Of a stretch of DNA of 64,000 bases, positions 8,624 to 17,639 are shown in pieces. The stretch covers positions 34,412 through 98,411 of the forward strand of contig VFKA01000040.1 of NCBI GenBank assembly GCA_009885795.1. Direction: 5' to 3'. A program made the position numbers and the translations under genes. Numbering within the stretch: position 1 is the first letter of the stretch; each line of letters opens with the position of its first letter. Origin of the DNA: Rhodospirillales bacterium. GTDB taxonomy: Bacteria > Pseudomonadota > Alphaproteobacteria > Dongiales > Dongiaceae. The notes below the pieces were generated by a model. It worked only from the letters and a program-made list of their open reading frames with translations, ran no database searches and was not told where the DNA came from.

Positions 8624-9076
8624 CTACTTGCCGGGGGCGGCCAGGGACTTGGTCAGCTCGAAGACGCGCTTGCGGAGTTTCGGATCCTTGATCCGGTAAT
8701 AGGCGCGCACGAGTTCGAGGGTCTCGCGCTTCAAGGTCGGGTCGGGCTCGAAGGCCAGGGGCTTGGTCTCGGCAAAGCCGGCGAGGCGGCTGGGCGAGCG
8801 CGCCTGGACTTGCTGGCTCATCTCGTCGAAGAAGAAGGATATCGGCACTTCGAGGACGCGGGCGACATCGAAGAGCCGGCTCGACCCGACCCGATTGGCG
8901 CCGCGCTCGTATTTCTGCACCTGCTGAAATGTAATGCCGAGCATGGACCCCAGTTTTTGCTGGGTGACGCCCTGAAGCGTGCGGCGCAGGCGGATCCGCT
9001 GCCCCACATGAATGTCGATGGGGTTGGGATGGCCCAGGCTGGCGGTCCGTCCGGATGGTTTGCGGCCCCGCGGCAT
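8624..9076 (-). CDS. XRE-family transcriptional regulator upstream of metK
   Basis: A 150-residue DNA-binding protein. Residues ~22-80 form a Cro/CI-type helix-turn-helix (GQRIRLRRTLQGVTQQKLGS, then ITFQQVQKYERGANRV). The tail is a charged helical region (~90-150) likely for oligomerisation. This protein type is a standing neighbour of metK and lnt in many alphaproteobacteria, but its targets are not generally known. I chose the ATG at 9076, preceding PRGRKPSGR; a longer frame would invade lnt. It could be autoregulated or act on metK; nothing in the sequence decides this. Confidence 0.88.
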   Translation of the reverse strand: MPRGRKPSGRTASLGHPNPIDIHVGQRIRLRRTLQGVTQQKLGSMLGITFQQVQKYERGANRVGSSRLFDVARVLEVPISFFFDEMSQQVQARSPSRLAGFAETKPLAFEPDPTLKRETLELVRAYYRIKDPKLRKRVFELTKSLAAPGK

Positions 9077-9152
9077 CCTCGCCCCCTCTGCAACATACGA
9101 TTGTATGAGCATACTGGGGTATGCAACCGGACGCAAGGCCCGCGCCGGACGG

Positions 9153-10715
9153 TCAGATCCGGGCGCGGGCCAGGATCGCGGCCAGCCCGCCGGCAACCGT
9201 CAAGAGAATGACGAGAGTCCAGTTGCCGAGCCGGGCATAGGGCGTGAGGCCGGGCAGGGCGCCGGGCAGCGGGCTGTCGAGCACGCCGCTGGCACCGAGC
9301 GCGATCTGCCCGCGCACGCGCCCGAACGCGTCGACCACGGCCGAGATGCCGGTGTTGGCGGCACGCACCAGCGGCAGTCCCTCCTCCACCGCGCGGAAGC
9401 GGGCGCTGGCGAAGTGCTGGTAGGGGCCGCTGCTGGTGCCGAACCAGGCGTCGTTGGTGAGGTTGAGAAGCCAGGCCGGACGGTCGGATCGGTCGACGAC
9501 GCGGCCGGGAAAGACGATCTCGTAGCAGATGAGCGGGCTCGCCGGCGGCAGGCCCGGAAGGCGCAGGGTGCGGGGACCGGGCCCGGCCGAAAAATCCATG
9601 CTGCCGGGCGTCAACTTGCGGAGGAACGGCAGGAAGCGGCCGTAGGGCACGTATTCGCCGAACGGCACCAGGTGAAACTTGTCATAGGTGGCAAGTATCC
9701 GCCCGGCGGAATCGAGGGCGACCATGCTGTTCCACACCCGCTCGATATCGCCATCGAGAGGCTCGGCGCGGGGCGCGCCGGTGATGAGCGCGCCGCCCGG
9801 AGGCGCCGCGGCCCCGAGCGCGCGGCGCAAATCGGGCGAGCGTTCGACCAGATAACGCACGGCCGTTTCGGGCCACACCACATGGGTGACGTTGGCAAAT
9901 CCGGGCGTATCGGTGGTGAGGGCAAGGTGGCGTTCGAGATCGACCTCGCGCATATCCGCGGCCGCCTTCTGGCGCGGGTCGATCGCCGCTTGAACCAGCC
10001 GCAAGGTGACCCCAGGCACGTCGGGGGGTTCGGCGCCGGCGAGGCGCGCGGCCCCGCCCGCCCAAAGAACGGCGATCGCCGCCCATGACACCAGCACGCA
10101 CGCAACCGCGCCTCTGGCCTTGGTGCCGGCGGGCGCGCCGGCCGTGGCCAGGGTCGCCGGCATCGCGGCGGCGAGAATCGTCAGGAAGCTCAAGCTCCAA
10201 CCGCCGCCCAGGGCGGCAACCTGCATTGCCGCGTCGGAAAACGCCCAAGCATGGGCGACGAGAGCCCAGGGAAAACCGGTGAATATCCAGCCGCGCAGCC
10301 ATTCGAAGAAGACCCAGGCCGCGGCGAACAGCACGACACGGGCGGCGCCTCGGAACCGCGACGCGGCGGTGGCGGCGAGCGCCAGGGCGGGAAAGACCGC
10401 GAGAACCGCGGCGAGGCCGCCCACCGCGAACGGTATCATCCAGCCGAAGCGTTCCACATCGGTGAGGAACGCGTTGGCCATCCACTGAACGCCCACCAGG
10501 AAGTGCCCGAACCCGAACCACCAACCGAGAAAGAAGGCGCCCCTGACCGGCTTGGCGCCAACGGACAACCACAGCAGTCCGACGAGGCTCGCGATCAGCA
10601 GCGGCACGGCGTGAACGGGCGGCAGGGCGAGCGCGCCAAGCGCCCCTAGTGCCAGCGCGCCGGCGCATCGGCGCCAGCCGGATAATTGCCGCAGCCCCGT
10701 TGCGAGACGCGTCAT
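9153..10715 (-). CDS. lnt: Apolipoprotein N-acyltransferase
   Basis: Inner-membrane enzyme that N-acylates the lipid-modified cysteine of lipoproteins. There are about six N-terminal membrane segments, then a periplasmic nitrilase-like domain and a last C-terminal membrane helix. The catalytic triad is visible: Glu in HVVWPETAVRYLVE, Lys in LATYDKFHLVPFGEYVPYG, and Cys in PLICYEIVFPGRV. The length of 520 residues is normal. The ATG at 10715 is preferred; a TTG at 10736 would add seven residues. The CBS-domain gene lies upstream, separated by a ~190-bp intergenic space carrying a repeat. Confidence 0.96.
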   Translation of the reverse strand: MTRLATGLRQLSGWRRCAGALALGALGALALPPVHAVPLLIASLVGLLWLSVGAKPVRGAFFLGWWFGFGHFLVGVQWMANAFLTDVERFGWMIPFAVGGLAAVLAVFPALALAATAASRFRGAARVVLFAAAWVFFEWLRGWIFTGFPWALVAHAWAFSDAAMQVAALGGGWSLSFLTILAAAMPATLATAGAPAGTKARGAVACVLVSWAAIAVLWAGGAARLAGAEPPDVPGVTLRLVQAAIDPRQKAAADMREVDLERHLALTTDTPGFANVTHVVWPETAVRYLVERSPDLRRALGAAAPPGGALITGAPRAEPLDGDIERVWNSMVALDSAGRILATYDKFHLVPFGEYVPYGRFLPFLRKLTPGSMDFSAGPGPRTLRLPGLPPASPLICYEIVFPGRVVDRSDRPAWLLNLTNDAWFGTSSGPYQHFASARFRAVEEGLPLVRAANTGISAVVDAFGRVRGQIALGASGVLDSPLPGALPGLTPYARLGNWTLVILLTVAGGLAAILARARI

Positions 10716-10745
10716 ACCAAAGGACCCTGATTCCAACCCGCCGGT

Positions 10746-10866
10746 GTCCCCTCACCCTCCCATCGCCCGAGGCGATGGGGCCCTCCCTCTCCCGCGAAGC
10801 GGGCGAGGGTAAGACAGTTCTTCTCCCTCGCCCCCGTCTTCGGGGGAGAGGGCCGGGGTGAGGGGG
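10746..10866. repeat. GC-rich intergenic inverted repeat (CCCTCACCC/GGTGAGGG type)
   Basis: The segment begins with CCCCTCACCCTCCC and ends with the complementary CCGGGGTGAGGGGG. Between them are smaller nested hairpins (around CGCGAAGCGGG and CCCCCGTCTTCGGGGG). It fills most of the space between the CBS-domain gene and lnt. Elements with these ends are common, multicopy intergenic repeats in GC-rich proteobacteria. It may help separate the two transcripts; no coding role is supported. Confidence 0.7.
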
Positions 10867-10902
10867 AGCCTTGTCGGCGCGTCGGCGCCAACCGTTGAGT
10901 CG

Positions 10903-11802
10903 TCAAGCATCGCCGGATGACGGCGGCAGATTGCGCAGGCGCAGGCGCTTGGCCCGGCGCGGGTCGGCATCGAGAACTTCCAAGGCGATGCCGGAGGAGT
11001 GGGAGACAAGCTCGCCGCGGCTCGGCACCCGGCCCGTGAGCGTGGCGACGAGGCCGCCCAGCGTCTCGATATCCTGTTCGCGTTCGTTTTCCGTCAGCAG
11101 CGGCCCGAATTGCGACTCGAATTCCTCTATCGTGGTCCGCGCATCGGCGACGACGGTGCCATCGGGACGGCGAACGAGGCGCGGACGCTCGGCCGCGTCA
11201 TGCTCGTCCTCGATCTCGCCGACGATCTCCTCGACCACGTCCTCGATGGTGACGAGGCCGTCGACGCCGCCGAACTCGTCGACCACGAGAGCCATGTGGA
11301 CGCGCGACAGGCGCATCTGCAGCAACAGGTCGAAGGCGCGCATCGACGGAGCGACGAACAGCACCTCGCGTATAAGCTTCGCCAGATCGTAGGGCCGCTC
11401 GCCGGCAAGGCAGGCGAGAACGTCCTTGATATGGACCATGCCGACGATGTCATCGAGCGTGTCGCGGTAGATCGGCATGCGCGAGTGGCCTTGCTTGGTC
11501 AGTTCGGCCACCAGATCGCGCAGCGCGATCTCCTTGTCGGCGGCCACGATATCGGCGCGCGGCACCATGATGTCGCGCGCGGTGCGGTCGGCGAATTTGA
11601 GAATGTTGCGCAAGAGCCCGCTCTCGCCGGGCGGCATCGGCGGGGTCTCGGTGTCGGCCTCGCTTTCCTCGATCAACTCGACGATGGCCTCGCGCAACGT
11701 CGATTCGCCGTTCTTGCGCCGCAGGCTCTTCAACCATCGGCGCAAGCCCTGGAGCGGGGATTCCTCGCCCTCCTCCGCGCGCGGACGGATGTCCTCGCTC
11801 AT
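10903..11802 (-). CDS. CorC/HlyC-type CBS-domain protein (hemolysin family)
   Basis: A cytoplasmic 299-residue protein with two CBS domains (from [18 protein letters not shown] to about [12 protein letters not shown]) and a C-terminal CorC_HlyC domain (~215-295; [14 protein letters not shown]). It lacks the membrane DUF21 domain of longer relatives. CBS domains usually bind adenosyl ligands. The family is linked to magnesium/cobalt resistance in enterobacteria, but the role in alphaproteobacteria is unproven. The start at 11802 overlaps the ybeY stop by 4 bp, so it belongs to the miaB-phoH-ybeY operon. Confidence 0.92.
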   Translation of the reverse strand: MSEDIRPRAEEGEESPLQGLRRWLKSLRRKNGESTLREAIVELIEESEADTETPPMPPGESGLLRNILKFADRTARDIMVPRADIVAADKEIALRDLVAELTKQGHSRMPIYRDTLDDIVGMVHIKDVLACLAGERPYDLAKLIREVLFVAPSMRAFDLLLQMRLSRVHMALVVDEFGGVDGLVTIEDVVEEIVGEIEDEHDAAERPRLVRRPDGTVVADARTTIEEFESQFGPLLTENEREQDIETLGGLVATLTGRVPSRGELVSHSSGIALEVLDADPRRAKRLRLRNLPPSSGDA

Positions 11803-12329
11803 GGACGCCGGCCGCGGCGATAAGGATCGGCGACACCAAGGCCGGCCAGGATTGCGGCCTCGGCGCGCTGCATCCGGCGGGCTTCGGCGGGGCGCTCGTG
11901 GCCGTGTCCCAGCAGGTGAAGCACGCCATGCACGACCAGGTGGCTGACGTGGTCGGCGAGCGCGATGCCGCCGGCCCTGGCTTCCCCCGTGACCGTCTCG
12001 TGGGCCAGCACCACGTCGCCCGGTGCCGCCCTCGCGCCCGGCGCCTTGTCGTAGCCGCCGAAGGCCAGCACATTGGTCGGTTTGTCGATGCCGCGATAGG
12101 CGCGGTTGAGGCGCCGCAAACACGCGTCGTCGGCAAGGACCAGGCAGACCTCGACCGACCGGCCGTTTTCGGCGCTGTCGAGGGCGGCCAGCGCGGCGCG
12201 GCGCGCCAGCGTGGCGGCGCGCGGCAGGGTGCCGCGCCAAGCGGAGCTAAGACGCATGACGGCGACGCGCGGCGGCGCCTTCGCGGTTGGCGATGCGGCT
12301 GAAGCGGCTCTCATCGCTAATCCGTCCAT
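11799..12329 (-). CDS. ybeY: Endoribonuclease YbeY
   Basis: Single-strand endoribonuclease involved in 16S rRNA maturation and ribosome quality control. The zinc-binding HGVLHLLGHGHE (three His) lies near residue 135, preceded by the conserved RGIDKPTNVLAF. The 176 residues include ~20 extra at the N-terminus if the ATG at 12329 is used; internal starts at 12314 or 12257 are possible. The gene follows phoH by 3 bp and overlaps the CBS-domain gene by 4 bp, the classical phoH-ybeY-corC order. Confidence 0.95.
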   Translation of the reverse strand: MDGLAMRAASAASPTAKAPPRVAVMRLSSAWRGTLPRAATLARRAALAALDSAENGRSVEVCLVLADDACLRRLNRAYRGIDKPTNVLAFGGYDKAPGARAAPGDVVLAHETVTGEARAGGIALADHVSHLVVHGVLHLLGHGHERPAEARRMQRAEAAILAGLGVADPYRRGRRP

Positions 12330-12332
12330 TTT

Positions 12333-13349
12333 TCAGGGCTCGTTCGTCGGTTCGTTCTCGCGCGCCCCGTAGGCGCGCACGATGCGGGTCACCAGCGGGT
12401 GGCGCACCACGTCGGCGTCGGTGAATCGAACGATGCCGATATCCGTGACGTTGTTGAGTGTCGCCACCGCGTCGCGCAGGCCCGACAAGCTGCCTTCCGG
12501 CAGATCGACCTGGCTGAGATCGCCGGTGACGGCCATGCGCGAGTTTTCGCCGAGCCGCGTCAGGAACATTTTCATCTGCACCGGGGTGGTGTTCTGCGCC
12601 TCGTCCAGGATGACGAAGGCGTTGGCGAGCGTGCGCCCGCGCATGAAGGCCAGCGGCGCGATCTCGATCTCGCCCGTGGACAGACGCTTCACGACCTGGT
12701 CGGCCGGCAGCATGTCGTAGAGCGCGTCGTAGAGCGGACGCAGGTAAGGGTCGATCTTTTCGCGCAGATCGCCCGGCAGGAACCCGAGGCGCTCCCCGGC
12801 TTCGACCGCCGGGCGCGACAGGATGATGCGGTCGACCTTGCCCTTGGTCAGCATGGCGACCGCGACCGCGACCGCGAGATAGGTCTTGCCGGTCCCGGCC
12901 GGACCCAGGCCGAACACCAGATCGAGCTCCTGAAGTGCCCGCAGATAGCCGGCCTGGGTCGGCGAACGGGGCGTCACCAGCCGGCGCTGCGTGCGCACCG
13001 CGCTGCCGTCGTCGCTCGGGCCGCCGAAGAGGCCGCGCTCGCCTTGGGCGTTGGCGGGTGCGCCGGCGGGGCCGTGACGAAGCGCCGCCTCGACTTCCGG
13101 CCGGCCGACGTCCTGCCCCCGTTTCAGGCGCTGATAAAGACCGGCGAGCGTCGCGCGCGCGGCTTCGACGTTCGCGGCCGGACCCGAGATCGCGATCCGG
13201 TTGCCGCGCGAGACCAGGGACACGCCCAATTGCTCCTCGATCGCGGAGAGATTCCGGTCGTGCTCGCCAAAGAGGATCGGCAAGAGCCGGTTGTCGTCGA
13301 ACTCGAGATGAATGGGGGGCGCGATGATGCCGGCGGTTTGTTGCGTCAC
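12333..13349 (-). CDS. phoH: PhoH-family ATPase
   Basis: Cytoplasmic ATPase of 338 residues, related to the N-terminal half of RNA helicases. There is a KH-like N-terminal segment (~20-80), Walker [15 protein letters not shown] near residue 145, and Walker B in [12 protein letters not shown]. The GTG at 13349 overlaps the miaB stop (GTGA), fixing the start. It sits in the miaB-phoH-ybeY-corC-lnt cluster, which suggests RNA or ribosome metabolism; the exact substrate is unknown for the family. Confidence 0.95.
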   Translation of the reverse strand: MTQQTAGIIAPPIHLEFDDNRLLPILFGEHDRNLSAIEEQLGVSLVSRGNRIAISGPAANVEAARATLAGLYQRLKRGQDVGRPEVEAALRHGPAGAPANAQGERGLFGGPSDDGSAVRTQRRLVTPRSPTQAGYLRALQELDLVFGLGPAGTGKTYLAVAVAVAMLTKGKVDRIILSRPAVEAGERLGFLPGDLREKIDPYLRPLYDALYDMLPADQVVKRLSTGEIEIAPLAFMRGRTLANAFVILDEAQNTTPVQMKMFLTRLGENSRMAVTGDLSQVDLPEGSLSGLRDAVATLNNVTDIGIVRFTDADVVRHPLVTRIVRAYGARENEPTNEP

Positions 13350-14761
13350 GCTTCGATCCTCGTTTCCATGGTCGCCGATGTCGTGGCGGGGCCGATTCGG
13401 TCGGCCGGGAGCAGCGTGCCTTCCAGGCTGTTCCACCTGGCGTCCACCACCGTCGCCTCGACGACCCGGCCCGCGAGCGGGCGGCCCGCCCGGACGTGCA
13501 TGGACTGCATATAGGGCGTGCGGCCGATCCATTGCCCGGCTTGGCGGCCGGCTTGCGTGAACAGCACAGGCGGGCGCCGGCCGATGGCGGCGCGGTTGAA
13601 ATCCAGCTGTTGGCGGCGCAGCAGCGCTTGCAGCTCTTGCAGGCGCGCGGCCTTCTGGGCCTCGCCGATTTGCGGCAGCAGGGCGGCGGGCGTTCCGGGC
13701 CGCGCGGAGTAGTGGAACGAGTAGGCCTGCGCGAAGCCGACGCGCCCGACGAGATCGAGCGTGGCTTCGAAATCGGCATCGCTTTCGCCTGGAAACCCGA
13801 CGATGAAATCGGAACCAAGCGCCAGGTCCGGGCGCGCGGACCGCAATCGATCGACGAGCCGAAGGTAGTCGTCCCTGGTGTGGCGGCGGTTCATGGCCTC
13901 GAGCACGCGGTCGGAGCCCGACTGCGCGGGCAGATGCAGGAAGGGCATGAGCTGCGGCAGGTCGGCATGGGCGGCGATCAGATCGTCGTCCATGTCGCCG
14001 GGATGCGAGGTCATGTAACGCAATCGCAAGAGTCCGTCGATGTCGCCAAGAGCGCGCAAGAGCCGAGCCAGGCCCCATGTGCCGCCGTGGGGGCCACCCT
14101 CGCCGCGATAGGCGTTGACGTTCTGGCCGAGCAGGACGATTTCGCGCGTCCCGCCCTGAACGAGCGCGCGCGCTTCGGCCAGGATTTGCGCGGCCGGGCG
14201 CGAGAACTCGGCGCCGCGCGTATAGGGCACGACGCAGAAGGTGCAGAACTTGTCGCAACCCTCCTGCACCGAAAGCAGGGCGCTGACGCCGCGCGGGGAA
14301 GCGGTCTCGGGAAGAAAGTCGAACTTCGATTCCGGCGGGAACGAGGTATCGAGAACGCCGCCGCCGGCACGCGTCGCCCGCGCCACAAGCTCCGGCAGGC
14401 GATGATAGGCCTGCGGCCCGACGACGATGTCGACATGGGGGGCGCGCCGGAGAATCTCCCGGCCTTCGGCCTGGGCGACGCAACCGGCGACGGCGAGGAG
14501 AAGCCTGCCGCCCTCGGCGGCCCTGTCGGCCTGCAAGGATCTCAGCCGGCCAAGCTCCGAGAACACTTTTTCCGATGCCTTCTCCCGGATGTGACAGGTG
14601 TTGAGGATGACCATGTCGGCGTCCTCGGGACGCGTCACCGCATGGAATCCGAGCGGCGCCAGAACGTCCGCCATGCGGGCGGAGTCATAGACGTTCATCT
14701 GACAGCCGTAGGTCTTGATGTAGAGCGATCTTGGCAACGCGAAGCCGCCTCGCGCCGTCAC
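13346..14761 (-). CDS. miaB: tRNA-2-methylthio-N6-dimethylallyladenosine synthase
   Basis: Radical-SAM enzyme that thiomethylates i6A37 of tRNA. The 471 residues show the UPF0004 domain with its iron-sulphur cysteines ([24 protein letters not shown]), the radical SAM CxxxCxxC in [16 protein letters not shown], and a C-terminal TRAM domain. The start is a GTG at 14761; the family N-terminus begins a few residues later (LYIKTYGCQ), so a shorter start is possible. It heads the operon that runs through phoH, ybeY and the CBS-domain gene. Confidence 0.97.
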   Translation of the reverse strand: MTARGGFALPRSLYIKTYGCQMNVYDSARMADVLAPLGFHAVTRPEDADMVILNTCHIREKASEKVFSELGRLRSLQADRAAEGGRLLLAVAGCVAQAEGREILRRAPHVDIVVGPQAYHRLPELVARATRAGGGVLDTSFPPESKFDFLPETASPRGVSALLSVQEGCDKFCTFCVVPYTRGAEFSRPAAQILAEARALVQGGTREIVLLGQNVNAYRGEGGPHGGTWGLARLLRALGDIDGLLRLRYMTSHPGDMDDDLIAAHADLPQLMPFLHLPAQSGSDRVLEAMNRRHTRDDYLRLVDRLRSARPDLALGSDFIVGFPGESDADFEATLDLVGRVGFAQAYSFHYSARPGTPAALLPQIGEAQKAARLQELQALLRRQQLDFNRAAIGRRPPVLFTQAGRQAGQWIGRTPYMQSMHVRAGRPLAGRVVEATVVDARWNSLEGTLLPADRIGPATTSATMETRIEA

Positions 14762-14857
14762 GCACTGGGCGGGCAGGCCACGGGTCGCCCGGCAAAATAT
14801 TGAAGCATCATCCTAACTTAGCATCCAACCAGGAGGTTTTCCAGCGGTAACAAGAGC

Positions 14858-15706
14858 CTAATCCTGGGCGTTGGCCCGGCCGGAGAGCGCCGCCGACAGC
14901 CCGGAGGCGATTTGGCGTTCGCAATGCCGGCTTAGCGTCTTGCGCGAGCCGAACCCATCCAACGTCACGGGTTCGTGGAACCTGACGACGGCCTTGATGT
15001 GGCCAAGGCACATCAAGCGCCACAGATGGCTGGTAAGGTTCATGTCGCCATACCAGGCGACAAGCGAGCGAAGCGTGTAGCCGAGTGGCGCTCCGTCGAG
15101 CTCGGTGTAGGCGAGCGTGAGCGGCTGCACGACAAGCGGACGGCCTTGCGCGTCGTGCCGTTCGGCGACGGCGAACAAGGCGCTGAAGAAGGGCTTCAGC
15201 CGGTTGCCGTCGTTGCTGGTGCCTTCCGGGAACAGCATCAGATTGTCGCCGGCGGCGAGGCGCGCTTCGATAGCGCTGGCCTGCGCCTTGGTGGAGTGCC
15301 GTTTCCGGTCGACAAAGACGGTGCGCTGGAGCTTCGCCAAGAGCCCGAAGAACGGCCAGTCGGCCACTTCGCTCTTGGCGACGAAGGAGACGGGCATCAG
15401 GGTCGAGAGCACGATGATGTCGACATAGGAACAGTGATTGCAGACAAAGAGCGTGGGGCGCGCCGGTGAGACAATCCCCAGCGATTCGACCCCGAAGCCG
15501 AAGAGGCGGCAGCACCAGCGGTGATAGCGCAAGGGAATGCGCTCGCGGGCATCGAGCTTGAGCGCCAGCGCCAGCGCCTGAACGGGAATGATCGCGGCGG
15601 TCAGCAGCAGATAGAAGCCCAAGCGAATGGCACCGCGAATCGGCGAGCCCAGGCTCAACTCGCCGCTGGCGCGGCGCAAGCCCGATGTTCCGGCCGCTTC
15701 GGTCAT
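14858..15706 (-). CDS. olsA: 1-acyl-glycerol/lyso-ornithine lipid acyltransferase (PlsC family, probable OlsA)
   Basis: Membrane-bound acyltransferase of 282 residues. One N-terminal membrane helix (~27-50; LGFYLLLTAAIIPVQALALA) precedes the acyltransferase domain with the HX4D motif NHCSYVD and FPEGTSNDG. PlsC-like enzymes acylate lysophosphatidate. The gene lies 11 bp behind an OlsB homologue, which makes OlsA (second acylation in ornithine lipid synthesis) the better call; it may do both. The ATG at 15706 is chosen on spacing. Confidence 0.85.
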   Translation of the reverse strand: MTEAAGTSGLRRASGELSLGSPIRGAIRLGFYLLLTAAIIPVQALALALKLDARERIPLRYHRWCCRLFGFGVESLGIVSPARPTLFVCNHCSYVDIIVLSTLMPVSFVAKSEVADWPFFGLLAKLQRTVFVDRKRHSTKAQASAIEARLAAGDNLMLFPEGTSNDGNRLKPFFSALFAVAERHDAQGRPLVVQPLTLAYTELDGAPLGYTLRSLVAWYGDMNLTSHLWRLMCLGHIKAVVRFHEPVTLDGFGSRKTLSRHCERQIASGLSAALSGRANAQD

Positions 15707-15717
15707 GCCGGGCGCGC

Positions 15718-16551
15718 TCAAGCGCCGTCGCGAGCCGTCCCCGCCGGCGGCTGGGGGCCGGTATAATGGCGGACATAGCGCGCGGTCACGCGCTCGGATA
15801 CCACCACGATGCAGACATCGACGGTTCCAAACTGCTTGTCGACGACGGCGCCATCGCCGATGAACCCGCCGACGCGCAGGTAACCCTTGATCAGCGGCGG
15901 CAATGCCACCAGGGCCATGCGCTTGTCGATGCTCTCCGGCGGCAACAGCCGCATGTCCACATAGCGATCCGCCAGCGCGCGGGGCCGCAATTCGGGCGGC
16001 GCCAGGTGATGATGATAGAGATAGGAAAGCGGCATGGCCCAACGCTTCGGATCGGTGCCGGGGAAGCTGGCGCAGCCGAACATGACGCCCACGTCGTAGT
16101 AGCGGACGTAATCGGCGATGCCGCGCCACAGCAGCTGCATGGCCGACGCGGTCCTGTGTTCGCGGCCGATGCACGACCGGCCGAGTTCCAGGATCTCGCC
16201 GGGATAGGCGACCAAGGGCGCGATATCGAACTCGTCCACCGAATAGAATCGCCCATGCGAAGCGGCGGCCGCGCGGCGCATCAGCCGATAGGTGCCGACG
16301 ACACCGGACGCGCCGGCGCCGCGGCGCCGGTCGATGACCAGGAGATGATCGCAATAGGGATCGAAACTGTCGAAGTCGCGCCGCGCGGCTGCCATCGCCG
16401 GGGTCGGCGTTGCCGACATCTCCTCGTAGAAGACGCGATAACGCAAGGCTTGCGCCGCCGCGATCTCGTCTTGCGTCTCCGCCAGCCGCAACTCGAAATC
16501 GCCGGCGCGGACATCGACCGGCTTTCCGCTCGCCAGATGTTCAACCGCCAT
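15718..16551 (-). CDS. olsB: L-ornithine N-alpha-acyltransferase OlsB-like (GNAT, hemolysin-type)
   Basis: Probable first enzyme of ornithine lipid synthesis, transferring a 3-hydroxyacyl group from ACP to ornithine. The 277 residues follow the acetyltransf_5 pattern: LRYRVFYEEMSA near residue 42, FDPYCDHLLVID, and GEILELGRSCIGREHR. C-terminal features VGVMFGCASFPGTDP and PPLIKGYLRVGGFIGDGAVV are typical of the family. It starts inside the fur 3' end (11-bp overlap) and is followed by olsA. Substrate is inferred from family plus the olsA neighbour. Confidence 0.85.
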   Translation of the reverse strand: MAVEHLASGKPVDVRAGDFELRLAETQDEIAAAQALRYRVFYEEMSATPTPAMAAARRDFDSFDPYCDHLLVIDRRRGAGASGVVGTYRLMRRAAAASHGRFYSVDEFDIAPLVAYPGEILELGRSCIGREHRTASAMQLLWRGIADYVRYYDVGVMFGCASFPGTDPKRWAMPLSYLYHHHLAPPELRPRALADRYVDMRLLPPESIDKRMALVALPPLIKGYLRVGGFIGDGAVVDKQFGTVDVCIVVVSERVTARYVRHYTGPQPPAGTARDGA

Positions 16552-17074
16552 GACCCCTCCCCCCCGATGCCACGGCCCGACCCAAGGTTGCGTGGCCGTC
16601 CTTGTCCGGCCCGTTCGCGGGCTTCTCCGTTTTCGCGGCAAGGGGCACGGCATAGAGTTCCAGCCGGTGCCCCGCCAGTCTGTAACCGAGCCGTTCGGCG
16701 ACCTTGCGCTGGAGCGCCTCGATCGCCTCGTCGCGGAATTCAATGACCCGCCCCGACTGAATGTCGATCAGATGGTCGTGATGCTCGGTCGGGGTTTCCT
16801 CGTAGCGCGCGCGCCCGCCGCCGAAATCATGGCGCTCCAGGATATTCGCCTCTTCGAACAGGCGCAGCGTGCGATAGACGGTGGCAACGCTGACGCCGGC
16901 GTCGATTTTCGTGACCCGGCGATGGAGCTGCTCGACATCCGGGTGGTCGGTCGCCTCGGACAAGACCCGCGCGATCAGGCGCCGTTGATCGGTCATGCGC
17001 AAGCCCTTCGCGGCGCAGAGCTGCTCGAGACGCGACGGTACGACCGGATCGGTTCCCTCAAGGGTGCCCGCCAT
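16541..17074 (-). CDS. fur: Fur-family transcriptional regulator
   Basis: A 177-residue metal-dependent repressor. The winged helix contains MTDQRRLIARVLSEATDHPD and GVSVATVYRTLRLFEEANIL. The metal site region reads RHDFGGGRARYE and TEHHDHLIDIQSGRVIEF. The C-terminus lacks the CxxC pairs of the enterobacterial structural zinc site, as in many alphaproteobacterial Fur/Mur/Irr-type proteins, so its metal could be iron or manganese. The ATG at 17074 is preceded by an AT-rich ~100-bp gap after rimI, likely holding its promoter. The 3' end overlaps olsB, which ties ornithine lipid genes to this transcript. Confidence 0.93.
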   Translation of the reverse strand: MAGTLEGTDPVVPSRLEQLCAAKGLRMTDQRRLIARVLSEATDHPDVEQLHRRVTKIDAGVSVATVYRTLRLFEEANILERHDFGGGRARYEETPTEHHDHLIDIQSGRVIEFRDEAIEALQRKVAERLGYRLAGHRLELYAVPLAAKTEKPANGPDKDGHATLGRAVASGGRGHGG

Positions 17075-17174
17075 GGGCGAATTATAACCGATGGGCCTGG
17101 AGCCGCCTAATGCGAAGACGCGTTTGACCCCAAGGTTTAACATTCCAGGATTATTATTGTTTTTCCATCTGTTA

Positions 17175-17639
17175 TCAGGAAGTTTCACCGCCGTCGCGGC
17201 GCAAGAGGATAGCGTCGATGACGCCGGACTTGGTCCGGTAGTAGCCGCGCCGCCGGCCGGCCGGCAGGAATCCGGCGCCGGCGTAGAGGGCGAGCGCGGC
17301 CATGTTGTCCTGCGACACCTCGAGAAAAATCGGCTGGGGCCCGAGCCGGGCGACGGCGGCGGCGAGCAGCGAACGCCCGACGCCTTGCCGGCGGCTTTCC
17401 GGCAGCACGCCGATCGACAGGATTTCCGCCTCGCCGCCGGCCGCGCGTACAAGGACATAGCCGCGCGGGGCGCCATCGACATGCGCGATCCAGCCCATCG
17501 CCCCCGGCGACGCCAACAGCGCCGCGATGGCGTCGCGGTCCCAATGTTCGTCGAAGCAGGCGCGGTTGATGCCGGCCACGACATCGAGCGAAAACGCGTC
17601 GAGCGGATCGATCGCCGGAGCCGAGTTCGACTTGTTCAC
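17175..17639 (-). CDS. rimI: Ribosomal-protein-alanine N-acetyltransferase RimI-like
   Basis: GNAT acetyltransferase of 154 residues; the family acetylates the N-terminus of ribosomal protein S18. It has the acetyl-CoA loop VLPESRRQGVGRSLL and the downstream NMAALALYAGAGFLPAGRR, which includes the YxxxGF motif. The GTG at 17639 overlaps the tsaB stop by 4 bp. Pairing of rimI with tsaB is widespread. Identity as RimI rather than another GNAT rests on this pairing. Confidence 0.9.
   Translation of the reverse strand: MNKSNSAPAIDPLDAFSLDVVAGINRACFDEHWDRDAIAALLASPGAMGWIAHVDGAPRGYVLVRAAGGEAEILSIGVLPESRRQGVGRSLLAAAVARLGPQPIFLEVSQDNMAALALYAGAGFLPAGRRRGYYRTKSGVIDAILLRRDGGETS

Noticed and set aside
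17075..17174. Fur box upstream of fur
   Set aside because: The gap is AT-rich but I could not find a convincing 19-bp inverted repeat of Fur or Mur type.
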